The notes: generated from the sequence alone by a model not told the origin. Counted from the first letter of the stretch, positions 1 to 10,055 are shown. The stretch is 17,093 bases of DNA from Candidatus Bipolaricaulota bacterium (GCA_021129895.1 JAJOKL010000177.1:1-17093), one strand, 5' to 3'. Numbers and translations are program-made.

Positions 1-559
1 CAACCTCTTCATCTCCCTTGATGTAAGCCTGAGCCCGGGCAAGCATTTCCTCTTCCCGGGCTTTCAGTCGGCTGATCTCCTGGCCCAACTCCGCGAGGAT
101 TTCAGTGGGGGTGGCGGGATCATGGAAGAGGGCTTCCCGTAATTGCTGGCAGGCAATCCTGGCTTTTTGGGCCTGGGCATAACAGGAGAGGCAAACCTTC
201 AGGGCATGGCCCAGGGGGTCTTCTTCCAGGAATTCCCCCGGGCCGTGGTCCTGGCCATACTGCCAGAGAAGTTCGGCATCGGTGTGATCTGTCTTGCATC
301 GCCCCTGTACCACCTCCCGCAGGTGGGGGATGACCCGGGGGTTCAACCGCCAGCACCGCACCCGCTTGGATCGACAGAAGATCTCTAGGGCCCGGGAGTA
401 GGTGCTGGTGGGTTCGAACACCACCGTGACCTCGTCGTCCTTTCCTTCCAGGAAGGTGGCCAATTCCTGGAGATCCTGGGTATTGGGGAAGGATCGGAGT
501 TTCTCCCCGTCGTAAGTTACCAACGCTTGCTTGCCTACATCGATCCCGATACAGTACAT
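1..559 (-). CDS. IS110-family transposase (DEDD recombinase), 3' end outside window
   Basis: This open frame runs from ATG at 559 to the window edge without a stop, giving 186 codons of an N-terminal transposase region. It opens MYCIGIDVGKQ, and the four acidic residues of a DEDD catalytic domain are visible: D7 (IGID), E49 (FEPTSTY), and D91 and D94 in KTDHTDAELL. The D-x2-D spacing and the KTDxxDA block are typical of IS110 recombinases, which cut and join DNA through a RuvC-like domain plus a C-terminal serine-containing domain. That second domain would lie outside this window. The segment after residue about 150 is charged and looks coiled-coil-like (LGQEISRLKAREEEM). A strong GGAGG lies 6 nt before the ATG and fixes the start. 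No internal stop or frameshift is seen, so the visible part is intact. Family identification is secure; completeness cannot be judged. Confidence 0.9.
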   Translation of the reverse strand, partial: MYCIGIDVGKQALVTYDGEKLRSFPNTQDLQELATFLEGKDDEVTVVFEPTSTYSRALEIFCRSKRVRCWRLNPRVIPHLREVVQGRCKTDHTDAELLWQYGQDHGPGEFLEEDPLGHALKVCLSCYAQAQKARIACQQLREALFHDPATPTEILAELGQEISRLKAREEEMLARAQAYIKGDEEV

Positions 560-790
560 GTGGAACCTCCATCGCCTTGGTGTGGTGGAGGGTTCGTGTG
601 GGCTGCCCTCCCCTGGCCCCACCTCGTCCACTCGGGCTGCGGCGGGAACGCTGCGCCCTGGATGCTGTCCGGGCTTGTGGGAGGGCGGTCCATCTGACCC
701 CCGAACTGACGCTTCGCCGTTCCAGTCTTTACCGACCTGCCCGCTCACTTCCCCTCCACCCGGATCAGTGTAAACGGCTGGCCGAGTGAA
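560..790 (-). ncRNA. Candidate IS110 bridge-RNA region (structured transposase leader)
   Basis: This gene-free stretch immediately 5' of the transposase folds well when read on the minus strand. An 8-bp core stem joins 605-612 with 679-686 and extends, with two mismatches, to 600-612/679-691. Inside it a strong hairpin spans 634-658 (GGGC-T-GCGGCG, loop GGAA, CGCTGCGCCC on the plus strand). An alternative hairpin spans 655-674 and shares the GCCC arm at 655-658, so the two are mutually exclusive. A further stem (566-571/586-591) covers the transposase ribosome-binding site. Known for the family: IS110-group elements encode a structured bridge RNA in this position that pairs with target and donor DNA. 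That this leader is such an RNA is inference; the guide loops and core dinucleotide were not identified. Confidence 0.4.
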
Positions 791-825
791 AGTCACCAAC
801 TTCCTCCCCTTCCACCCTCAACTTC

Positions 826-855
826 TATGTACGAGGTCTTTACTTTTGATGTCAA
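826..855 (-). promoter_or_regulatory. Candidate sigma-70 promoter reading into the IS110 leader
   Basis: On the minus strand a perfect TTGACA (plus 850-855 TGTCAA) is followed after 18 nt by TACATA (plus 826-831), a weak -10 match. Transcription would begin near 818 and give a leader of about 260 nt before the transposase ATG. The promoter overlaps an inverted repeat, AGGTCTT at 834-840 and AAGACCT at 861-867, which could act as an operator or be part of a transposon end. Confidence 0.35.
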
Positions 856-872
856 GATTCAAGACCTGACCC

Positions 873-908
873 CGATGTACGCACGATGTACGTGCGATGT
901 ACGATGTA
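873..908. repeat. Short tandem repeat of CGATGTACG, with embedded hairpin
   Basis: CGATGTACG occurs at 873-881, 884-892 and 895-903, an 11-bp period with 2-bp linkers CA and TG. A partial fourth unit (CGATGTA) overlaps at 902-908, and a related TATGTACG lies at 826-833. The linkers create a perfect 6-bp inverted repeat, CGCACG (880-885) and CGTGCG (891-896), around ATGTA. The array lies at the outer side of the IS110 leader and resembles an iteron or binding-site array. No function can be assigned. Confidence 0.7.
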
Positions 909-1025
909 TTCGAGAGGATGAGCTATACCTGGTCCGGGTCCGGCCGCAGAAGTCCCCGTGGCGGCTTTCGTTCTGGACGAGATGAAGCCCCCATGTTCTC
1001 CGTGATGTCTGCAACCTGTTTTCCC

Positions 1026-1040
1026 AGCCCCTGTGGGGCT
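1026..1040. terminator. Hairpin downstream of proC (weak terminator); rest of 911-1056 empty
   Basis: AGCCCC-TGT-GGGGCT is a perfect 6-bp stem with a 3-nt loop, 16 nt beyond the proC stop. On the minus strand it is followed by GGGAAAA rather than a T-run, so it is at best a weak terminator. The remainder of 911-1056 shows no gene, RNA gene or other structure I can support. Confidence 0.3.
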
Positions 1041-1056
1041 TGTGGTGATAGCCCCC

Positions 1057-1893
1057 TTATCTGAGGTGGCCGTCCGACAGGGCCTTGCCCCGCTCGGTGG
1101 CGGCCATCACCGCCTTGATCAACGCCACCCTAAGGCCCCCTTCCTCCAGCGCTATGAGCCCGTCGATGGTCACCCCGGCCGGGGTGGTGACGTCGTCCTT
1201 GAGCAGCGCCGGATGCTCCCCCGAGGCCAATACCAGCGCCGCCCCGCCCAGCAGGGCTTGGGCCGCTAGCTCCGTGGCCAACTTCCGGGGAAGGCCCATC
1301 TTCACCCCGCCCTCGGCCAGGGACTCGATGATGATGTAGGCGTACGCCGGCCCGGAGCCGGATAGGGCAGTGACCGCGTCCATTAGCTCCTCGTCTTCCA
1401 CCAACGCCACCCGGCCCACCGGGGAGAAAATGGCCCGCGCCAGCTCCAGATGCTCTTCGCCGGCGTAGGCCCCGGCGCACAAGGCGGTCATCCCCTGCCC
1501 GATCCGGCAGGGGGTGTTGGGCATGGCCCGCACCACCGGGACCGGCTGGGCGAGTCGGGCCTCGATCAGGCGAGTGGGAGTGGCGGCGGCCACCGAGATC
1601 AGGAGCTGCTGCGACGTGAGGAGCTCCCCGATCTCCGAAAGCACTTTAGGGACCGTTTTGGGCTTCACTGCCAGGATGACCACGTCCGCACCCTTCACCA
1701 GGGCCCGGTTGTCGGTAAGCACCTGGATGCCGAGCAGCTCGCCTTTGGCCCGGGCGGACTCGAGGTGGGCGGTGGAACCGGAAAGCTGCTCAGGGGTGGC
1801 AAGGCCAGACTCCAGGAGCCCCTGGGCCAAAGCGGTCCCAATCGTCCTCAGGCCGATGATTCCGATGCGCTTTCCCGCAAGCATGAGCTCCAT
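1057..1893 (-). CDS. proC: Pyrroline-5-carboxylate reductase
   Basis: This cytoplasmic enzyme reduces 1-pyrroline-5-carboxylate to L-proline with NAD(P)H, the last step of proline synthesis. The N-terminal Rossmann segment is GKRIGIIGLRTIGTALAQG. Further family blocks are the AVKP segment after the second half of the fold, VVRAMPNTPCRIGQGMTAL, and the C-terminal signature ALSGSGPAYAYIIIESLAEG followed by LKDDVTTPAGVTIDGL. The chosen start gives 278 aa, normal for the family. The ATG at 1884 or GTG at 1914 are alternatives, and none has a convincing ribosome-binding site at normal spacing. The second glycine of the usual GxGxxG nucleotide motif is Arg (AGG). The gene has a terminator upstream and probably its own promoter; TAAAAT just at the start may be a -10 element. 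Enzyme identity is secure, start uncertain. Confidence 0.93.
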   Translation of the reverse strand: MELMLAGKRIGIIGLRTIGTALAQGLLESGLATPEQLSGSTAHLESARAKGELLGIQVLTDNRALVKGADVVILAVKPKTVPKVLSEIGELLTSQQLLISVAAATPTRLIEARLAQPVPVVRAMPNTPCRIGQGMTALCAGAYAGEEHLELARAIFSPVGRVALVEDEELMDAVTALSGSGPAYAYIIIESLAEGGVKMGLPRKLATELAAQALLGGAALVLASGEHPALLKDDVTTPAGVTIDGLIALEEGGLRVALIKAVMAATERGKALSDGHLR

Positions 1894-1934
1894 TTTAGCG
1901 CTTTTACCGATCACGAGTAAGGGGGGAGCGAGGC

Positions 1935-1968
1935 AAAGAAAAAGGGGCGTGGCGTGCCACGCCCCTTT
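1935..1968 (-). terminator. Intrinsic terminator of the large binding-protein gene
   Basis: A 13-bp perfect stem (AAAGGGGCGTGGC at 1941-1953 and its complement at 1956-1968) is followed on the minus strand by a T-rich tract (complement of AAAGAAAAA at 1935-1943). It lies 20 bp past the TAA at 1989, where the full-length binding-protein frame ends. It separates that gene from proC. Confidence 0.85.
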
Positions 1969-1988
1969 GCGCTCCCCTTGGTTCCCGG

Positions 1989-2219
1989 TTAAGGGATCAC
2001 GAAGGTGATGTCGACGAAGGACGGGATGCCCACCACCTTGGAGGCAACCACCACTTCCAGGCGGGTGGAGTCGGGGGGCAGCCCCTCCACCACCTCAGCG
2101 GGCAGGTTCACTACCCACTCGCCCTCCACGTACATCTCAGCCTTACCCACGTAAGCCAGGTTGCCCTCGGAGTCGAACACCAGGTACTTGACGAACAGGA
2201 TCTCGTCCGAGGGATAAGG
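1989..2219 (-). pseudogene. C-terminal fragment of the large binding protein, beyond an in-frame TAG
   Basis: This open stretch continues in exactly the same frame as the preceding gene after its TAG at 2220-2222. It adds 76 residues (PYPSDEILFVKYLVFDSEG..., ending FVDITFVIP) before a TAA at 1989. It is beta-rich in appearance and reads as a natural C-terminal Ig-like tail of the same solute-binding protein. An internal GTG (at about position 2180, MFDSEGNL) could in principle start a 63-residue product, but no good ribosome-binding site precedes it. The terminator 20 bp downstream is placed to serve the full-length reading frame. I read this as one gene interrupted by a nonsense codon or an assembly error, not as a separate small gene. 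Confidence 0.7.
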
Positions 2220-4430
2220 CTAGCCCTGGAACGTGATCTTGACCGGGATCACGGCCCCGGTCCTGGGCAGCACCCGCGGACCGACGACCTCCAGCTCGGC
2301 GATCTTGGGCTCACCGAACCGGAGCCACTTATCGGACGGATCCGGGAAGGCCTCGAACTTCTCCAGCACCAGCGAGCCACCCACCGGGTCGACGGCGCCC
2401 AGCTGGAACGGCCCCCAGCCCACCCAGAAGTGGCCCTTCTCCTGGTACCAGTTCAACAGGTTCTGATACCGGGCCTGGGCTTCGGCCTCGGTGATGTAGG
2501 CCCCCAGGGTGGGCTCGTAGGGGATGTAACTCTCGTCCAGGGCCTGCTGGGTGTACTTAGCCAGGATGTCCAGCACCGGCCCAGCCACGTAGTTCATCCA
2601 CTCCACGCCCAGGGTGTCGGCCTTGTCCGCGGAGAAGGCGGCCTCGCCCGCTGCCTCGGCCAGGATCCCCGGCACCAGGGTGTGCCAAAGGTCACAGGCC
2701 CCGATCTCGATGGTGGCTTCCTCGGCGATGTACTCGGCGTCCAGGTACCACAGGTCGGAGTACCACTCGATCACAAGCGGATCGGTGGAGATGATCTTCA
2801 CACCCTTGAAGTAGGCCTGGAAGGTTTCAAAGTCGGGCACGTACGCCTCGTCGTAGATGGCGGACTCGGGCTTGGCCCGGTCGAACAGGATGATCAGCTG
2901 TATGATCACGTCTGCGATGTCCACCGTGGACCCGTCGTGGATGGGCTTGGGGAACAGGGCCGGGTCGTAGTACACCACCGTCTTAGTGTTAGCCGTCAGC
3001 CCCTCGGGGTACTTCTCGCCCACGGTGATGAACGTCTGAGAGGTGGCGTCCCAGTCGATCCAGGCATCGGCGGGCACCTCGATCTCGGGCATGAACTCCA
3101 GGGTCACCCAGTCATAGGTCACCCCCACCGGCAGGCCTTCCTTAACGTACACCTCGGCCCGCTCCACCCGCTGGGGCAAGAATAGCCCGGTAAACGGATC
3201 CGGCAGGGTCATCCAATCCTGGGTAGCGCGGATGGGCATCATGTCGTAGATCCAGTTGGTCCCCGCGATCGGGTTCCAGGGCTCGACCAGGATGTCGATC
3301 ATCCCAATCCGGACGGTGCCGCCCACCTGATCCTCCCAGCGCATGGCGAAGGCCCACATGTAGGAGCCGTACACGCCACCGGCCAGGTCAGAGGCCACGG
3401 ACAGCCCGCGGCGGAACGGGAAGAACGGGGCCTCGTTCACCAGCCACACCCGCACCGAGTCCTGCATGGCGAGCTCGGCAGCCCGCTTGAACAGGGCCTC
3501 CCGCTCCTCCAGGGTGGTGAAGTCGTTCTTCTCCAGTTTGTCCCCGATCTCTTGGAACTCGGGGTCGGGCTGGTAGGCCTGCCATAGCGGGAACGGAAGG
3601 CCGCGCGGGGTGTAGAAGAAGTTGAAGTTACCGCCCTGATCGCGGGAGATCCGGGTGGTCACCCACCCGCCGGTGTAGATGTGGAAGCAGCCCTCGGCCG
3701 GGTCGGTGAAGATCCAGCACGGGGAGGCCTCCCGGGAGGTCTTGTACTGCCGGTCGACGGTGAAGCCCAGGTCCTCCAGCAGGGTGGCCACGTAGTCGCC
3801 GATGTCCTTCCGCGCATCCTCCACCCGGATGAGCATGATGATGACCACCGGCTCGCCGTTGTAGTACCACTTGCCGTCCACCAGCTCCGCGCCAAGGGCC
3901 TCCATCTCCCGGGTGATGACCTCGCGGGCCCGGTCCGGGTTATAGCCGTACTTGAACTCCAAGGCTCGGAACGTGTCGATGTACAGCGCGTAATCCGGGA
4001 AGCTGGGGGTGATGGGCAGATACCTGGGGATGGCCAGCCCCTGGTAGATCTCCCGGGCGATGTAATCCCGGTCGATGAGCCAGTTCATGGCCTCGCGGAT
4101 GGCCGGCACAAAGAACGGGTTCAGCCGCCCATCGTTGAAGGTGGGGCCGTAGGGGTTGAACGTGAGCTCGCAGTACACCGCGTAGGCCCGCCTGATATCG
4201 AACACTTCCGGATTAGCCTGCACCCGAGCGAATAGCTCAGCGTCAGTTACCGAATAAGCGAACAAATCCAGCTCGCCGGCCCCGATCATGGCGATGGCGG
4301 TAGCGTCGTCGGCCACCTCCTGGAAGATCACCTCGTCCACCCAAGCCCCGGTCTGACCGAATACCACCAAGCCAACCAGCAAACTGAGGACTACACTAAA
4401 TGCTACCTCCGCGCCAAGCCGGAGAGGCAT
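2220..4430 (-). CDS. ABC transporter family-5 solute-binding protein, large, ends at premature TAG
   Basis: This is an exported solute-binding protein of the peptide/oligosaccharide (SBP family 5) type, 736 aa up to the TAG. From ATG at 4430 it begins MPLRLGAEVAFSVVLSLLVG, a good signal peptide. An upstream in-frame GTG at 4484 would add 18 polar residues before it and is less likely. Family features are the early IGAGELDLFAYS segment, the block NPFFVPAIREAMNWLIDRDY, the NPDRA segment near residue 155, and many aromatic residues in the second lobe. It is longer than ordinary DppA/OppA proteins (about 500-600 aa), in line with the large forms I associate with Thermotogae-like and Bipolaricaulota-like bacteria. 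The frame continues for 76 codons beyond the TAG. No permease or ATPase adjoins it, so the substrate is unknown. It is divergent from spoVS, with 89 bp between the starts. Confidence 0.85.
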   Translation of the reverse strand: MPLRLGAEVAFSVVLSLLVGLVVFGQTGAWVDEVIFQEVADDATAIAMIGAGELDLFAYSVTDAELFARVQANPEVFDIRRAYAVYCELTFNPYGPTFNDGRLNPFFVPAIREAMNWLIDRDYIAREIYQGLAIPRYLPITPSFPDYALYIDTFRALEFKYGYNPDRAREVITREMEALGAELVDGKWYYNGEPVVIIMLIRVEDARKDIGDYVATLLEDLGFTVDRQYKTSREASPCWIFTDPAEGCFHIYTGGWVTTRISRDQGGNFNFFYTPRGLPFPLWQAYQPDPEFQEIGDKLEKNDFTTLEEREALFKRAAELAMQDSVRVWLVNEAPFFPFRRGLSVASDLAGGVYGSYMWAFAMRWEDQVGGTVRIGMIDILVEPWNPIAGTNWIYDMMPIRATQDWMTLPDPFTGLFLPQRVERAEVYVKEGLPVGVTYDWVTLEFMPEIEVPADAWIDWDATSQTFITVGEKYPEGLTANTKTVVYYDPALFPKPIHDGSTVDIADVIIQLIILFDRAKPESAIYDEAYVPDFETFQAYFKGVKIISTDPLVIEWYSDLWYLDAEYIAEEATIEIGACDLWHTLVPGILAEAAGEAAFSADKADTLGVEWMNYVAGPVLDILAKYTQQALDESYIPYEPTLGAYITEAEAQARYQNLLNWYQEKGHFWVGWGPFQLGAVDPVGGSLVLEKFEAFPDPSDKWLRFGEPKIAELEVVGPRVLPRTGAVIPVKITFQG

Positions 4431-4438
4431 CTTCGCCG

Positions 4439-4468
4439 TTGACTTGAGGTTTGGGTACAAGCTATAAT
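4439..4468 (+). promoter_or_regulatory. Sigma-70 promoter of the spoVS-argS-ftsY-ppdK run
   Basis: TTGACT at 4439-4444 and a perfect TATAAT at 4463-4468 are separated by 18 nt. Transcription would start near 4475, giving a leader of about 45 nt before the spoVS ATG at 4520. The -35 box begins 9 bp from the start codon of the divergent binding-protein gene, so the two transcription units share this short region. Confidence 0.75.
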
Positions 4469-4519
4469 TCAGGTGTCGACGCACAAACCGCCCTGGAAGG
4501 GCCGAAAAGGAGGCCGCAG

Positions 4520-4780
4520 ATGGAGATCCTCAAGGTCGCGTCCAGTTCCAACCCCACTGCGGTGGCCGGTGCCATCGCCGGTGCCCTGGAGAACGACGGG
4601 ATCGTGGAAGCACACGCCATCGGAGCCGGCGCCGTGAACCAAGCCGTCAAGGCCATTGCCATCGCCCGTCGCCTGGTGGAGCGGGAAGGGGAAGCGGAGA
4701 TCAAGGTGGTGCCGGGGTTCATAGACGTGGAGATCGGAGGCGAGGTCAAGACCGGTCTTCGCTTCGTAATCGAGAAGTAG
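4520..4780 (+). CDS. spoVS: Stage V sporulation protein S (SpoVS/Alba-like)
   Basis: The product is 86 aa, the usual SpoVS length, beginning MEILKVASSSNPTAVAGAIA. It continues with the conserved blocks VEAHAIGAGAVNQAVKAIAIAR and VVPGFIDVEIGGEVKTGLRF. SpoVS is a small conserved protein with an Alba-like fold, required late in Bacillus sporulation and also found in many non-sporulating lineages, where its role (probably nucleic-acid binding) is not settled. The start is fixed by AAAGGAGG at 4506-4513, 6 nt before the ATG; an upstream in-frame start at 4451 would put the promoter inside the gene. It is the first gene of the plus-strand run, and its TAG is immediately followed by the argS ATG. 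No other sporulation gene is present here, so a sporulation role is not implied. Confidence 0.95.
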   Translation: MEILKVASSSNPTAVAGAIAGALENDGIVEAHAIGAGAVNQAVKAIAIARRLVEREGEAEIKVVPGFIDVEIGGEVKTGLRFVIEK

Positions 4781-6418
4781 ATGCAACTGGAGGCCCGTGC
4801 CCGGGCCGCCATCTCCCAAGCCCTGAAGCGCTTGGGGATGGACTGCCCTGACGACCTGCCGCTGGAACGCCCCCGCCCGGAGTTCGGGGACCTCTCAACC
4901 CGGGTCGCCTTTCCTTTGGCAAAACAGTTGGGCCGTCCCCCTCAGGAGATCGCCCGCGAGCTTTCCGCCGCCCTCCAGGGACACCCGGACTTCGCCGGGG
5001 TGGAGGCGATAGGGGGTTTTTTGAACCTGAAGTTCTCTGCCACTACCCTGCACCAGGTGCTGCGGGGGATCCTGCGGCAGGGGGAGGCCTATGGCCGGGG
5101 GGACCTGGGACAGGGCCGCTCGCTGCAGGTGGAGTTCGTGTCCTCCAATCCCACCGGCCCGTTGACCGTGGGCCACGGCCGCCAGGCCGCCCTGGGGGAC
5201 GTGCTCGCCGAGCTTTACTCTCAGCTCGGCTGGCGGGTCACCCGGGAGTACTACCTGAACGATGAAGGGAAACAGATCGACCTCCTCGCTCGTTCCCTGT
5301 GGGCCCGCTACCGCCAGGCCCTGGGGGAGGAGGTGCCCGTCCCCGAGGGCGGCTACCAGGGGGATTACCTCATCCCCATCGGAAAGGAGCTGGCCCAAAG
5401 CTGGGGGGACCGCTATCCCACCTTCGACGAGGCGGCGCGGGAGGCGTTCCGGGTGGAAGCGGTGGGGCGCATGATGCGCCTCATTCAGGAGGACCTGGAG
5501 GCGTTCGGGGTCCGGTTCGACGTGTGGACCCGGGAGGGAGACCTCCACCGGCGGGGATTGGTGAGGGAGACCCTGGAGGAGCTCCGGCGGCGGGGGGCGG
5601 TGTACGAAAAGGACGGGGCACTATGGCTTAAGTCCACTGAACACGGCCTTTCGCGCGACCCGGTATTGATCCGCTCCGACGGCACCCCCACCTACCTGAT
5701 GGTGGATATCGCCTACCATGTGGAGAAATTCCGCCGCGGATTCGATAGGGTGATCGACGTCCAGGGGGCGGACCACGCCGAGGAGCAGCAGCAGGTGAAG
5801 CTGGCCTTAAAGCTCTTGGGAATCCCAGATGACTTCCTCAGCTACTGCGTGCATCAGTTCGTGACCCTCAAGGGACGGGAGGGGGTGGAGCGGATGTCCA
5901 CCCGGGCCGGGCACTTCATCCGCCTGGGGGACCTGATCCGGGAGCTGGGGCGGGACGTGGTGCGCTATTTCATGGTGCGCCGCAAGCCCGAGAGCCACCT
6001 GACCTTCGACTACGAACTCGCTAAGAAAACAAGCATGGACAACCCGGTCTACTACGTGCAGTACGCCCACACCCGCATCGCCTCCATCTTCCGTGAGGCG
6101 GAAAAGTCCGTGACGCGTGGCGCGTTACGGGTGACGGAAGTGAATCTATCCCCCCTAACCGATCCGGATGAGTTGGCCCTCATCAAGGAGTTGGACCGGT
6201 TTCCGGACGTGGTCGTCCAAGCCAGCGGGTTCGCGCCGCATCTTCTGTGCGAGTACCTGGAAGGGGTAGCGGGCCTATTCCACCCTTACTACACCCGGGT
6301 GCGGATCCTGGGCCAGGGGGAGGCCACCCCGGCTCGGCTGGCGTTGCTTTCCGGAGTGAAGCTGGTTCTCAACCGGGGCCTGGCCATTTTGGGGGTGTCC
6401 GCCCCGGAGGAGATGTAG
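4781..6418 (+). CDS. argS: Arginyl-tRNA synthetase
   Basis: This class I aminoacyl-tRNA synthetase charges tRNA-Arg with arginine in the cytoplasm. The 545-aa product has the N-terminal tRNA-recognition (Add-1) domain and then the catalytic start VEFVSSNPTGPLTVGHGR, where TVGHGR (about 129-134) is the HIGH-type motif. ADHAEEQQQVK follows, and then RMSTRAGHF near 371-379, which replaces KMSKS in the usual relaxed form for ArgRS. The C-terminal DALR anticodon-binding domain starts around DNPVYYVQYAHTRI (about 425). Length is normal. The ATG directly abuts the spoVS TAG with no spacer and only a weak purine stretch upstream, so translational coupling is likely. The stop TAG again abuts the next ATG. 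Confidence 0.97.
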   Translation: MQLEARARAAISQALKRLGMDCPDDLPLERPRPEFGDLSTRVAFPLAKQLGRPPQEIARELSAALQGHPDFAGVEAIGGFLNLKFSATTLHQVLRGILRQGEAYGRGDLGQGRSLQVEFVSSNPTGPLTVGHGRQAALGDVLAELYSQLGWRVTREYYLNDEGKQIDLLARSLWARYRQALGEEVPVPEGGYQGDYLIPIGKELAQSWGDRYPTFDEAAREAFRVEAVGRMMRLIQEDLEAFGVRFDVWTREGDLHRRGLVRETLEELRRRGAVYEKDGALWLKSTEHGLSRDPVLIRSDGTPTYLMVDIAYHVEKFRRGFDRVIDVQGADHAEEQQQVKLALKLLGIPDDFLSYCVHQFVTLKGREGVERMSTRAGHFIRLGDLIRELGRDVVRYFMVRRKPESHLTFDYELAKKTSMDNPVYYVQYAHTRIASIFREAEKSVTRGALRVTEVNLSPLTDPDELALIKELDRFPDVVVQASGFAPHLLCEYLEGVAGLFHPYYTRVRILGQGEATPARLALLSGVKLVLNRGLAILGVSAPEEM

Positions 6419-7330
6419 ATGGTCCTGTGGGAGCGCATCCGCCACACCCTTTCTCGCACCCGGGAGGGTTTCCTCGCCCCTCTGGAGGCGGTGGTTAAGG
6501 AGCGGGGCAAGCTAGATACGGAGGCACTGGAGGAGATCGAGGATTTGCTCATCGCCGCCGACGTGGGCCTGGAGGCGGCGGGGGAGTTGGTGGCCCGACT
6601 GCGGGCCAGATTCGACAAAGGCTCGGCAAGCTGGGACCAAGTGCGGGCAGCGCTGGAGGAGGCGGTGGCGGAACTCCTCTCCGGGGCTGAGGTGGACTGG
6701 ACCCCACCGGAAGCCCGCCCGGGGGTACTCCTGTTCGTAGGGGTGAACGGCTCCGGGAAGACCACCACCTGTGCCAAGGTGGCGCGGATGCTTCATGGAC
6801 AGGGGCTAGGGGTGCTGCTCGCGGCCGCGGACACCTTCCGCGCCGCCGCCATCGAGCAGCTCTCCCAGTTGGGCGACGAGCTCGGGGTGGAGGTGATCGC
6901 CCACCGCCCCGGGGCCGACCCGGGGGCGGTAGTCCACGACGCCCTCGCCCACGCCCAAAGCAAGGGGTATGATTGTGTTCTGGTTGACACGGCTGGGCGC
7001 CTTCAGACCAAGCGCCCGCTGATGGAGGAGTTGGGCAAGGTGCGTCGGGTGGTGGAGAAGCTCACCGGCCGTCCCCCGGACGAGCGGATCTTGGTGATCG
7101 ACGCCACCGTGGGCCAGAACGCCATCTCCCAGGCGGAGCTCTTCCACCAGGCGGTGGAGCTGACCGGCCTGGCGATAACCAAACTGGATGGGTCCGCCAA
7201 AGGGGGGGCTGTGATCCCCATCTGGCGAGCCTTGGAGATCCCGATCCTGTGGATCGGGCTGGGCAAAGGGCTTTCCGATCTAGCGCCGTTCCGGGCCCGG
7301 GAGTTCGCCCAGGCCCTACTCAGGAGGTGA
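6419..7330 (+). CDS. ftsY: Signal recognition particle receptor FtsY
   Basis: FtsY is the SRP receptor GTPase, which docks ribosome-SRP complexes at the inner membrane for co-translational insertion. The 303-aa product has the N-domain helices (residues 1-95) and then the G domain: P-loop [10 protein letters not shown] (about 108), [11 protein letters not shown] (G2/insert region), DTAGR (190-194) and [10 protein letters not shown] (from 254), ending with the usual GLSDLAPF segment. There is no acidic A-domain at the N-terminus, as in other short FtsY proteins. The start follows GGAGGA and directly abuts the argS TAG. The end (TGA at 7328) overlaps the AGGAGG that serves ppdK. Confidence 0.97.
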   Translation: MVLWERIRHTLSRTREGFLAPLEAVVKERGKLDTEALEEIEDLLIAADVGLEAAGELVARLRARFDKGSASWDQVRAALEEAVAELLSGAEVDWTPPEARPGVLLFVGVNGSGKTTTCAKVARMLHGQGLGVLLAAADTFRAAAIEQLSQLGDELGVEVIAHRPGADPGAVVHDALAHAQSKGYDCVLVDTAGRLQTKRPLMEELGKVRRVVEKLTGRPPDERILVIDATVGQNAISQAELFHQAVELTGLAITKLDGSAKGGAVIPIWRALEIPILWIGLGKGLSDLAPFRAREFAQALLRR

Positions 7331-7332
7331 GA

Positions 7333-10023
<2,691 letters not shown>

Positions 10024-10029
10024 CTAAGC

Positions 10030-10055
10030 GGGGGGAGGGCTGCGGCCCTCTCCCC
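10030..10055 (+). terminator. Hairpin between ppdK and dppB-like gene (partial terminator or attenuator)
   Basis: An 11-bp stem with one G-T wobble (GGGGGGAGGGC, loop TGCG, GCCCTCTCCCC) fills most of the 41-bp gap after ppdK. No T-run follows: the next bases are TCGATCCCC and then the ATG at 10065. It may be a weak terminator, a 3'-end stabiliser for the ppdK message, or a structure that controls translation of the next gene. Confidence 0.5.

Larger units (their letters stand above)
1..870 (-). mobile_element. Partial IS110-family insertion sequence (left end plus transposase 5' part)
   Basis: The transposase and its roughly 300-bp non-coding leader are treated as one partial element. IS110-group elements carry a long non-coding stretch 5' of the transposase and generally lack terminal inverted repeats, so the outer boundary cannot be read from one end. 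The right end lies outside the window. The limit of 870 is a guess, placed where the structured leader gives way to short GATGTACG repeats before proC. The true left end could lie anywhere from about 800 to 1050. Confidence 0.45.

Noticed and set aside
400..430. GGTTCGAACACC, resembling a tRNA T-loop
   Set aside because: It lies inside the transposase coding sequence (FEPTSTY), and no acceptor, D or anticodon stems surround it.
120..572. 150-codon minus-strand frame beginning MEVPHVLYRDRC
   Set aside because: It is an out-of-frame shadow of the IS110 transposase, whose true frame starts at 559 and shows the DEDD residues.
873..908. CRISPR array
   Set aside because: Units are 9 bp with 2-bp linkers, far too short for CRISPR repeats and spacers, and no cas gene is present.
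2430..3185. 251-codon plus-strand frame opposite the large binding protein
   Set aside because: It has shadow composition rich in Gly, Val, His and Leu, no motifs and no ribosome-binding site.
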